Assembly: GCA_905182865.1 (NCBI GenBank)
Contig: CAJJCY010000004.1
Location: 310,001-374,000, forward strand
Reading direction: 5' to 3'
Length of the DNA: 64,000 nucleotides
From: an uncultured SAR324 cluster bacterium
GTDB lineage: Bacteria > SAR324 > NAC60-12
In this document: piece after piece, positions 57,085 to 64,000 of the stretch
How the letters are laid out: the number at the start of each line of letters is the position of its first letter
Numbering within the stretch: position 1 is the first letter of the stretch
The notes under the pieces: generated by a model
Database searches by the model: none
Told to the model about the DNA's origin: nothing
What the model saw: only the letters and a program-made list of their open reading frames with translations
Program-made: the position numbers and the translations under genes

Positions 57085-58098
57085 ATGAATCATACAGAAC
57101 CGAAAGTAAGCGCAACAATAGATTTATTGGCAGACGGCAAGCACCACGGACATTTAATTATCCCACATTCCCGCAACGACTCTGGCTGGGGAGCGGTGCA
57201 TCTACCGATCGTTTCGATTCGGAACGGTGCAGGTCAGACGATGCTTCTAACCGGCGGGAATCATGGAGACGAATACGAGGGGCCGATCGCCCTTATGAAA
57301 CTGGCTAGAACTCTCGAAGCCGGGGGAATAAAAGGTCAGGTAATCATCATTCCAGCACTGAACTATCCCGCTGTTTTGAACGGTAGTAGGCTGTCACCGA
57401 TTGACGGAGTTAACATGAACAGGGCTTTTCCGGGTAGACGTGACGGCTCAGTTTCATTGATGATCGCTCATTTCGTTCACGAAAAAATCCTGCCATTGGC
57501 CGATGTCGTTCTCGATATCCATTCAGGAGGAAAGACTATGATGTTTTCTCCTTTCGCCTGTTATCACCGGATTCCTGATGCTGAAGTCATGGAACGGGCG
57601 AAACAGGCGATGCTGGCATTCGGAGCTCCTATCAGTCTGGAGCTTGTTGAACTGGACGCCGAAGGCATGCTCGATACAGAGGTTGAGGAGATGGGCAAGA
57701 TCTTCGTCGGTTGTGAAATTGGTGGCGGAGGAACGTCTACACCGGAAACAGTATTGATCACTGAAATCGGAGTTAGAAACTTGCTGGCACATTTTGAGAT
57801 CATCGACGAAAAGCCTATAAGCTGCGAGGATAGGGGACTTCCGCCGACCCGATTGATGCACATGCCGGATTCAGACTGCTATTTAATCAGTAACGATGCT
57901 GGTATTTATGAGACGTTGATCGATCTGGATGAGTCCGTCAAGAAGGGCGATGCCGTAGGCCAAGTTCATTTTCTGGAAAAACTGGAACGTCAACCTGTCG
58001 TTTACTGTGCTGGTCGTGACGGAACCTTGATCGGACGTACCCACAAGACACTGGTCGGAATCGGTGATTTCCTGGGGATGATTGCCACTGAGATGTGA
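57085..58098 (+). CDS. DoeB-like N-acetyl-diamino-acid deacetylase (AstE/AspA family)
   Basis: 337 residues of zinc carboxypeptidase-like deacylase. The zinc ligands are in LLTGGNHGDEYEGPIAL (His, Glu) and VVLDIHSGGKTM (His); NMNRAFPGRRDGS carries the substrate-binding Asn-Arg. Sequence words such as WGAVHLPIVSIRNGAG, SPIDGVNMNRAFPGR and EEMGKIFVGCEIGGGGT follow DoeB (N-alpha-acetyl-diaminobutyrate deacetylase of ectoine breakdown) closely. It would release a free diamino acid and acetate. It lies 100 bases after the M24 gene, itself similar to the DoeA superfamily, and downstream of dpaL. Base composition is GC-richer than the neighbouring genes on the right. Confidence 0.85.
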   Translation: MNHTEPKVSATIDLLADGKHHGHLIIPHSRNDSGWGAVHLPIVSIRNGAGQTMLLTGGNHGDEYEGPIALMKLARTLEAGGIKGQVIIIPALNYPAVLNGSRLSPIDGVNMNRAFPGRRDGSVSLMIAHFVHEKILPLADVVLDIHSGGKTMMFSPFACYHRIPDAEVMERAKQAMLAFGAPISLELVELDAEGMLDTEVEEMGKIFVGCEIGGGGTSTPETVLITEIGVRNLLAHFEIIDEKPISCEDRGLPPTRLMHMPDSDCYLISNDAGIYETLIDLDESVKKGDAVGQVHFLEKLERQPVVYCAGRDGTLIGRTHKTLVGIGDFLGMIATEM

Positions 58099-58310
58099 GC
58101 TAGCAATGTGGTATTTTGCGTTCTATCGAAATTATTGAACAACTTGAATAAAATTATGCAGACCTGTTTTCGTCAGCAATCAGGAATAAATTTGGAATTG
58201 TCTAAGCCGAGCATGGATCAAAGATGACTTGAGGTGCCCCGGACAAATATTTTTGAAAGCTGGCGTAACTTTGTGGCCGCAAAGCTAAATAAATTGAAAG
58301 TAGTAAAATA

Positions 58311-59144
58311 ATGGCAAAAATCTTAACAGAAGAACAAATTCAGCAATTCCACCAAAATGGTTTTGTCTCGCCGATTCGCGTCATGTCAGAAGAAGAAGCG
58401 TACTCAATAAAGGTAAAAATTGAAGAAGCTGAAAAAAAGTTTCCTGAAGATTTTAATCCAGAAAAGCGTAATAATTTACACCTCACTTTTATGGAACTGG
58501 ATGAATTAGCTCACAACAATGTTATTGTGGACGCAGTAGAAGATCTGATTGGTCCTGACATTTCTTTATGGTCCTCTGTTATGTTTATCAAAGATGCTTC
58601 GACTAATCACTTTGTGAGCTGGCATCAGGATGCGACCTATATGGGAATGAATAGTAGTGATTTCCTCACGCCATGGTTTGCATTAACTCCGAGCACTATA
58701 GAAATGGGGTGTATGACGATGATCCCAGGCAGTCACAAGCAAGGTATTCGCAAACATGAAGACACATTTGCTGCAAACAACATTTTAACACGGGGGCAAG
58801 TTGTCAAAGATGTTGATAAATCAAAGTCTGTTGATTTGATCCTGAAACCTGGAGAAATGTCAATTCACCATGGTGCAGCCATTCATGGTTCAAAGCCAAA
58901 CAAAAGCAAGCAAAGAAGAATAGGCTTTTCTCTACAATCATATATGAAACCCAGTGTAGAACAAATTGTTGGCAAAAATATTTGGATGCACATACGCGGC
59001 AAGAAAAGACAAGATCATGATGGTATGAGATTGTGTCGACCTCAATATGATATGGATAGCCGCTCAATTTACCAGCGAAACTTTGCTGATGAAAATTACT
59101 CGAACATTCTATATAATGGATCTAAGATTAAGCGTAAATATTAG
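58311..59144 (+). CDS. Phytanoyl-CoA-dioxygenase (PhyH)-family Fe/2-oxoglutarate oxygenase
   Basis: 277 residues. The iron site is WHQDATYMG (HxD) near residue 104 and IHHGAAIHGSKPNKSKQRRI (distal His and the 2-oxoglutarate Arg) near 185. The start ILTEEQIQQFHQNGFVSPIR is typical for PhyH. The family includes ectoine hydroxylase and many secondary-metabolite hydroxylases. Since HxD is intact rather than HxA/G, it should hydroxylate rather than halogenate. Its place in a degradation locus suggests it oxidises or demethylates the substrate, or opens a ring. Confidence 0.87.
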   Translation: MAKILTEEQIQQFHQNGFVSPIRVMSEEEAYSIKVKIEEAEKKFPEDFNPEKRNNLHLTFMELDELAHNNVIVDAVEDLIGPDISLWSSVMFIKDASTNHFVSWHQDATYMGMNSSDFLTPWFALTPSTIEMGCMTMIPGSHKQGIRKHEDTFAANNILTRGQVVKDVDKSKSVDLILKPGEMSIHHGAAIHGSKPNKSKQRRIGFSLQSYMKPSVEQIVGKNIWMHIRGKKRQDHDGMRLCRPQYDMDSRSIYQRNFADENYSNILYNGSKIKRKY

Positions 59145-59178
59145 TATTTAGTTTTGTTCTCAAACAAGTAATAAATAC

Positions 59179-60180
59179 ATGAAAACTCCTAAACTCCCCT
59201 TAATCATTGACGGACTCCAGTACAACAACTGGTCAGAGGATATTTTCCGGGAGATGAACGAAGGCGGAGTAGCGGCTGTGCATGTGACAATATGTTACCA
59301 TGAGGATTTTCAGGAGATGGTAGAGAATGTGATCGCCTGGAACCGGCTTTTTGAGCTGCATTCCGAGTTGATATTTCATGGGCGCAGCGCTGAGGATGTT
59401 CTGAAAGCGCAGAATGAGGGGCGAACAGCAATTATCTTTGGTTTTCAAAATTGCTCACCAATTGAAGATGATATTGGTTTAGTTGAAATTTGTCATCAAC
59501 TTGGTGTACGTTTTATGCAGCTTTCTTACAACAATCAAAGTCTGCTGGCAACAGGCTGTTATGAAGATGACGATTCCGGAATAACCAGGATGGGGCGTCA
59601 AGTGATCAAGGAAATGAACAGGGTTGGACTGGTTGTTGACATGAGCCATTCTGCGCGTCGTTCTACTCTTGAGGCTATCGAAATTTCAGCACGACCAATT
59701 GCCATTACTCATGCTAACCCTTTTTTCTGGTGTGAGGCGCTGCGAAACAAGACTGATGACGTCTTAAAAGCTATAGGGGAAAGTGGTGGAATGCTCGGTT
59801 TTTCAATGTATCCACATCATTTGAAAGATAAATCAGCATGTTTGCTGGAAGATTTCTGCGGCATGATTGCGAGGACTGCGGAAATGATAGGAGTTGAAAG
59901 GATAGGCATTGGTAGTGATCTATGTCAAAACCAGCCTGACAACGTTGTTGAGTGGATGCGTAACGGTACCTGGAGCAACGAAAGGGATTTCGGTGAAGGG
60001 TCTGCGAAACTGGCCGGTTTTCCAGAACAGCCGGAATGGTTTCGCGACAATCGTGATTTTGAAAATATTTTCAGTTGTATTCCACCTAAAGAATTCATTC
60101 GAGCTGTTGTGGAGCCAGAAATCAACTTAAACAATTTTTTGAAAAATCTTTTGGTCCATAAAAGAAACGATGGAAGATGA
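59179..60180 (+). CDS. Membrane-dipeptidase (M19, renal-dipeptidase-like) family hydrolase
   Basis: 333 residues of amidohydrolase-fold M19 peptidase. DGLQYNNWS near residue 11 replaces the usual HND/HxD opening, so the first zinc-ligand pair (DxHxD) seems changed; GGVAAVHVTICYHEDFQEM, LVVDMSHSARRSTLEAIE, IAITHANP and ERIGIGSDLCQ are recognisable M19 blocks. The family cleaves dipeptides, including those with a D- or dehydro-amino acid. No lipobox or signal is present, so it is cytoplasmic. It ends 11 bases inside the next gene. Confidence 0.82.
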   Translation: MKTPKLPLIIDGLQYNNWSEDIFREMNEGGVAAVHVTICYHEDFQEMVENVIAWNRLFELHSELIFHGRSAEDVLKAQNEGRTAIIFGFQNCSPIEDDIGLVEICHQLGVRFMQLSYNNQSLLATGCYEDDDSGITRMGRQVIKEMNRVGLVVDMSHSARRSTLEAIEISARPIAITHANPFFWCEALRNKTDDVLKAIGESGGMLGFSMYPHHLKDKSACLLEDFCGMIARTAEMIGVERIGIGSDLCQNQPDNVVEWMRNGTWSNERDFGEGSAKLAGFPEQPEWFRDNRDFENIFSCIPPKEFIRAVVEPEINLNNFLKNLLVHKRNDGR

Positions 60181-61882
60181 GAAGTCTGAGACAACCCATA
60201 TTGTTACAAAAGGAATGCGTTCTCCTGAAAAGGTAATGCGTTTGGCCAGAATGGGTTCATCTTTTCAGACGCGCCTAAGTTTTATGCGTAGTCTGACCCG
60301 TAGAATCTCAAAAGAAAAATGGAGATTTGAGAAATTACGTTTTGAAGTCGATGAGAAAGGTTACGGAACTTCGGTTTATGTTGTCCACACTCCGGAGCGT
60401 ACATATTCACTGATAACGTTTACAAATGAAGTTGCCCCGGAGCAACGTACTGACCGTGTGGTAGCGGAGGTATGGGACGCAACCTTCAATCTTTTCGATG
60501 GCATTCCAACTGAGGCGGATATAAAAAGACTCTCTGCAAACACTCCAAAACAAGAGGCTGGTCGATTCGGTCCCAGTGAACTGGTGCTGGCGCGTGCCAA
60601 TAAAAGTTTGCGCCTATTTGAACATGTGGCTTCGAGGTTGTCTGAGGGAAAGCAGCCAGATATCGAACTATTGGCTTCTGTCGGTTATCTGATGCGTACT
60701 ACAGCGGTTTATGGTAGTGGAAAATTCGGTTGTGCTGACAGGGAAAAAATATCCAATCGCTCAGAAATGCGGGGATCTTTTCAGGTAGAATTGATCACGG
60801 TTTATCTTTTTCGCTGGTTCACTATAGAACTAGTTGAATATGTTGCAAAACAACGTGGTGGACGAAAGGCTGTCAGTTTAAATCCGGAAATTAGTAAATT
60901 CCTCGGAATAGGAAATGCCACCGGTTTGGGTATGGCTCCGTTTCTGATAAAACATCCAGTGTTGATCCATAAATGGGTTTTAGCACGCGAAACTGCTCTT
61001 TCCAGAGTTGTTGCTCTTGAATCACATACTCCGGAATCCTTGTCATTATTTAGTAAATTTATGTTTCAGGCAACTCAACACATTGCTGAGTGGAATGTTG
61101 AGGATGAACAACAAACTTCTCGAATAATAAAAACACGTGAAGACCTTAAGCAGTTGTCTAACTGGTTTGCGAATGAAGAAAATATTAATCAGCCACTTAT
61201 CTGGGAGAGGATATTACGCTTTGCAGAAGCCAACTTTTCACTTGAAGGTCAGGAGTTGACAGTCTCACTATTACTTGAATCCCACGGTAAACTTGTAGAT
61301 GAGTTAGCGGATGATATGCAAACTTCCACTGGAATAGAACTTGAGCCGTCAATGAGCCTCAATCAGTTAAGAGAATTACTGCAGAAATCGTTTAACTGGG
61401 CGTTGGAAATTGACTTTGATGATCCGGAAAAACAACGTCGTTTTTGGTACTATTCCGAAGAAAAGTTGGAACCACGTTTTGGAGACAGATATGCTGATCC
61501 GGGGGCAGAACAGGAAATGCCGCTTGCTGTAGCACGTGATGTCTTCCTGCTTAACAAAAAAATTAAGAGCGTTAGTGATGATATATCTGTAGGTAAGTTT
61601 GTTCAAAATCATCCAGAATTCCGTAATATTGTCCGTAGAGTGCAGACAGTTGTTCGTTTTCCGTATGCAGAAATAAGGGATAACATTGTGGACGCCGAGA
61701 TGCGTCCCATCGATCTATTGCGTTTCAAACTGGCTTTTTTTGGAGCCTCCAAATTTGATCCAAAATCAGAGTTATGGACACGCATTACCTTATTTCAGGG
61801 TGCTCCTCTTCCAGATCAATTTGTTGGTAACGATTCAGACGAATGGGCTTTTCCGTTCTGTCCGGATATTGTGGCAGCATGA
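60170..61882 (+). CDS. Uncharacterised 570-residue protein of the diamino-acid locus
   Basis: No named domain is recognised. It is soluble, rich in charged residues, with predicted alternating helices and strands. Conserved-looking blocks are SFMRSLTRRISKEKWRFEKL, GYGTSVYVVHTPERTYSLIT F, AEVWDATFNLFDGIPTEADI and RSEMRGSFQVELITVYLFRW F. The start overlaps the dipeptidase gene by 11 bases and the stop overlaps the next start (ATGA), so it is translationally locked into the operon. That tight coupling is the best hint that it works with the DUF3726-like product. It may be a catabolic enzyme of an undescribed type. Confidence 0.7.
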   Translation: MEDEKSETTHIVTKGMRSPEKVMRLARMGSSFQTRLSFMRSLTRRISKEKWRFEKLRFEVDEKGYGTSVYVVHTPERTYSLITFTNEVAPEQRTDRVVAEVWDATFNLFDGIPTEADIKRLSANTPKQEAGRFGPSELVLARANKSLRLFEHVASRLSEGKQPDIELLASVGYLMRTTAVYGSGKFGCADREKISNRSEMRGSFQVELITVYLFRWFTIELVEYVAKQRGGRKAVSLNPEISKFLGIGNATGLGMAPFLIKHPVLIHKWVLARETALSRVVALESHTPESLSLFSKFMFQATQHIAEWNVEDEQQTSRIIKTREDLKQLSNWFANEENINQPLIWERILRFAEANFSLEGQELTVSLLLESHGKLVDELADDMQTSTGIELEPSMSLNQLRELLQKSFNWALEIDFDDPEKQRRFWYYSEEKLEPRFGDRYADPGAEQEMPLAVARDVFLLNKKIKSVSDDISVGKFVQNHPEFRNIVRRVQTVVRFPYAEIRDNIVDAEMRPIDLLRFKLAFFGASKFDPKSELWTRITLFQGAPLPDQFVGNDSDEWAFPFCPDIVAA

Positions 61883-62623
61883 AATCTCCTGAAATCGTCC
61901 TATCTCTTAATGAAATAATGTTTTACTTTACCAGAGCAGCGGTAGGAGCAGGACTGTCTTTTGGTTTAGCAGAGGATTTTGGGCGTTCCTCCATTTGGAT
62001 TGCAGCCAGTGGTCTTGATCCAGCCAGAATTACTTCAAAAACTCTAAAGTCTCTTGATGAAGCTCAAAGCAGTCTCTGTGCAAGTCAAACTGAGATTGGC
62101 GCTAAAACTGTACTGACGCCTTCCGGAGGAAAACAACTTTCAGCACTTTTTGCTGGACCTTCAGTTTGTGACTGGATTTTAGAAACAAAAGAGGTTTCAG
62201 ACAAAACTCAGCATTTTGTCGTAGAAAAAGTTGATCACCCTTTTCTAATAGCAGCAGCTGTTGGAGCATTAAAATCCGGAAATTGGGAGATTTGCTGGCA
62301 GGATTCCGGAGGCACTCTCTGTAATGTTTTGACAGGTCAGAATGGAAACTGGAAAACTTCATTGGAAGGAAATGAGATTTTTCAACAGCACAGTCCAGCG
62401 GATGTGTCAATCAAATCTGCGGAAAGTAGTTTGTTCAGTTCTAAAAAGTGGATTGAGAAAAACACATTTTCTGAGAAAAACAGTCAAGATGTTTTGGAAT
62501 CAGGAGTACCATTATACGAATCCTGGCCGATAATCCATAAATTATTTTTCTCGCTGCCTGGTTGCTTCCACCGAGGAGTCGCACAAGTCTGGCGCCGGAG
62601 CCGGTTTGGTGGATACGGATTAA
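61879..62623 (+). CDS. DUF3726-like protein, frameshifted near its C-terminus
   Basis: About 247 residues. The opening EIVLSLNEIMFYFTRAAVGA GLSFGLAEDFGRSSIWIAA matches the DUF3726 pattern of a short helical N-terminus with GAGxxxGLAED. Near 62550 a run of T carries one extra base; the open frame then runs on as a basic tail to 62646, whereas the other frame gives LVASTEESHKSGAGAGLVDT D and stops at 62623, which fits the conserved end of the family. No function is known. The start overlaps the stop of the 570-residue gene by four bases. Confidence 0.7.
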
Positions 62624-62765
62624 AAACTAATTGCACTAAAACATAACTTCCAGCTCTATGGTCTTTACTGTAGTAATTGCTTTAGTTATGATTGATATGC
62701 AGACAGTTTGTTATGACTTATTAAATTTTCATTAATTTTTCATTATTAGGTACTTACTAGATCAG

Positions 62766-63218
62766 ATGTCACACACAAAAACTATGAATCCTCTGATAGA
62801 TATTCAGAAAATTGCAAGGCAGGTTTCTTTGTCCGACTTTAACCCGGATGTTATTGTTGGAGTTTCAAGAGGTGGGCTTGTTCCTGGTGTTGCCCTCAGT
62901 CACTGGTTTCAATTGCCGATGGTTCCAATTCAAACAGCACTGAGAGATTTTCCAACCTGGGTAAAATATAAACCTGAGCAAGCACACAAAAAAGTACTGA
63001 TTGTGGATGATGTTTGTGATGGAGGCGAAACATTCCACAAAATTCATGAGGAAATCAAAGAATTTTGCGAGGAACCAAAGTTTGCCTCTCTCTGGTGGAA
63101 CAATGAATGTGATTTTACACCGCATTATTACGCCAGAGAAGTAGCCAAAGACAGTGAAAAACTCTGGATTCATTTTCCCTGGGAATTTGAAAATACTCAA
63201 CAATACATAACTGATTAA
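62766..63218 (+). CDS. Purine-type phosphoribosyltransferase (Gpt-like)
   Basis: 150 residues. The PRPP-binding signature VLIVDDVCDGGETF near residue 78 and the N-terminal PDVIVGVSRGGLVPGVALSH loop are diagnostic of type I phosphoribosyltransferases; the length and the late aromatic LWIHFPWEFE resemble xanthine-guanine phosphoribosyltransferase. It transfers ribose-5-phosphate from PRPP to a purine base. The GMP reductase gene starts 2 bases downstream, so guanine salvage to GMP followed by conversion to IMP is a coherent role. Confidence 0.85.
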   Translation: MSHTKTMNPLIDIQKIARQVSLSDFNPDVIVGVSRGGLVPGVALSHWFQLPMVPIQTALRDFPTWVKYKPEQAHKKVLIVDDVCDGGETFHKIHEEIKEFCEEPKFASLWWNNECDFTPHYYAREVAKDSEKLWIHFPWEFENTQQYITD

Positions 63219-63220
63219 AT

Positions 63221-64000
63221 ATGTATATTGAAAATGAAGTCAAATATGATTTTTCAGACGTGCTGATTAAACCGAAGCGCAGCTACTATACTTCCCGAAA
63301 AGAGGTTGATCTGGAAAGGGATTTCAAATTTAAGTGGTCCAATCTGTCCTGGAAAGGAGTCCCGATTGTTGCGGCAAATATGGATACTGTAGGAACAATC
63401 GGTTCTGCTGAAGTCCTTAGCAAACACAAAGTACTGACCTGTTTGCATAAATTTCATACTGCGGATGAATTACTTAAAATATCCAGTGGTATAAAGAAAA
63501 ATGTTGCAATCACTATAGGAGTCGCAGAAGGTTTGCAGGCACTGTATGATCTCGGTGAGCAAATAAAAGATTTTAATTTTATCTGTATTGATGTAGCAAA
63601 CGGTTACACCGAACAGTTTTGTGATTTTATTAAACTGGCACGCTCTGAGTTTGAAAACAAAATAATTATTGCTGGCAATGTTTGTACGCCGGAAATGACG
63701 GAACAGCTTATTTTGTCAGGTGCAGATATCGTTAAAGTTGGGATTGGAGGGGGCTCTGCATGTCTTACCAGAAATGTGGCCGGAGTCGGAATTCCTCAGT
63801 TAAGTGCAGTTATCGAGTGTTCTGATGCAGCGCACGGAATTGGTGGGATGGTCATGTCAGACGGCGGTTGTACTTGTTCCGGTGACATTAGTAAAGCATT
63901 TGGAGCAAATGCCGATTTTGTGATGCTGGGCGGCTTGTTTGCCGGTCATGATGAGAATAGTGAGACTATTACGGAAAATAAAATTTCAGGAGAAAAAACA
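63221..64000 (+). CDS. guaC: GMP reductase (5' part; runs off the window)
   Basis: The first 260 codons are open to the window edge; full-length enzymes are about 345. MYIENEVKYDFSDVLIKPKR is the standard opening, VAANMDTVG a barrel strand, and VKVGIGGGSACLTRNVAGVG IPQLSAV holds the catalytic Cys and phosphate loop; IGGMVMSDGGCTCSGD precedes GGLFAGHDE. It reduces GMP to IMP and ammonia with NADPH. IMP dehydrogenase has the same core but carries CBS domains inserted after the first barrel segments; no CBS insertion is seen here. It follows the phosphoribosyltransferase gene by 2 bases. Confidence 0.9.
   Translation, partial: MYIENEVKYDFSDVLIKPKRSYYTSRKEVDLERDFKFKWSNLSWKGVPIVAANMDTVGTIGSAEVLSKHKVLTCLHKFHTADELLKISSGIKKNVAITIGVAEGLQALYDLGEQIKDFNFICIDVANGYTEQFCDFIKLARSEFENKIIIAGNVCTPEMTEQLILSGADIVKVGIGGGSACLTRNVAGVGIPQLSAVIECSDAAHGIGGMVMSDGGCTCSGDISKAFGANADFVMLGGLFAGHDENSETITENKISGEKT

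Noticed and set aside
58311-59144. PhyH gene as ectoine hydroxylase EctD
   Set aside because: The iron site is shared by the whole family, and I see no EctD-specific stretch; no ectoine synthesis genes are nearby.
63221-64000. Right-edge gene as IMP dehydrogenase
   Set aside because: No CBS-domain insertion, and the opening and the catalytic loop fit GMP reductase better.

Overview
The window looks like chromosomal DNA of a marine heterotrophic proteobacterium, rich in transporters and catabolic operons. A SAR324-like deltaproteobacterial lineage is possible but unproven: there is no rRNA or marker gene here. The DNA is AT-rich overall, with several short, visibly GC-richer patches. It looks like a draft or metagenome-derived contig, because at least a dozen otherwise well conserved genes are broken by 1-base frameshifts, many of them in A or T runs. 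Genuine decay is also present on the left.

Region 1 (1-7.9 kb) is a decayed accessory zone. It holds frameshifted photolyase, SDR, HAD and molybdopterin-binding (CinA/MoaB-like) genes, a phage terminase small-subunit relic, a beta-propeller-repeat fragment, a metzincin lipoprotein and a Tat-type leucine-rich-repeat protein. Three families of short dispersed repeats lie between them. A 3' fragment of tRNA-fMet at 2551 and the intact tRNA-fMet at 7732 bracket about 5 kb, the classical layout of a tRNA-targeted island.

Region 2 (8-14.6 kb) is mostly on the minus strand: a SpoU methyltransferase, a two-domain ALDH16-type aldehyde dehydrogenase (frameshifted), a GAF-adenylate cyclase, DeoC and a PfkB sugar kinase. 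Kinase, aldolase and dehydrogenase together suggest deoxyribose/nucleoside use. Region 3 (15-19.4 kb) has an unusual tyrosine recombinase with an acidic repetitive tail, an acidic companion protein, an MFS transporter and tRNA wreckage.

Region 4 (19.5-29.8 kb, plus strand) has a Liv-type amino-acid ABC transporter without its binding protein, a cysteine-desulfurase-like enzyme, galT-galK, an MsbA-like exporter and a small alpha-beta barrel protein. Region 5 (29.8-46.7 kb) has two tandem outer-membrane-like paralogues, an MFS and a DMT transporter, and a sugar-oxidation cluster. That cluster comprises a sugar ABC importer, a DUF1479 protein, a sugar dehydrogenase SDR, an IlvD/Edd sugar-acid dehydratase and an SMP-30 lactonase. 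A solitary Liv-type binding protein follows.

Region 6 (47-64 kb) has a phosphatase/fructosamine-kinase repair pair, a dienelactone hydrolase and then the most interesting locus. This is a polyamine-type ABC importer followed by a diaminopropionate ammonia-lyase, an M24 hydrolase, a DoeB-like N-acetyl-diamino-acid deacetylase, a PhyH dioxygenase, an M19 dipeptidase, a 570-residue unknown and a DUF3726-like protein. It resembles ectoine degradation rewired to end in a diaminopropionate lyase. The window closes with a phosphoribosyltransferase and a GMP reductase cut by the right edge.
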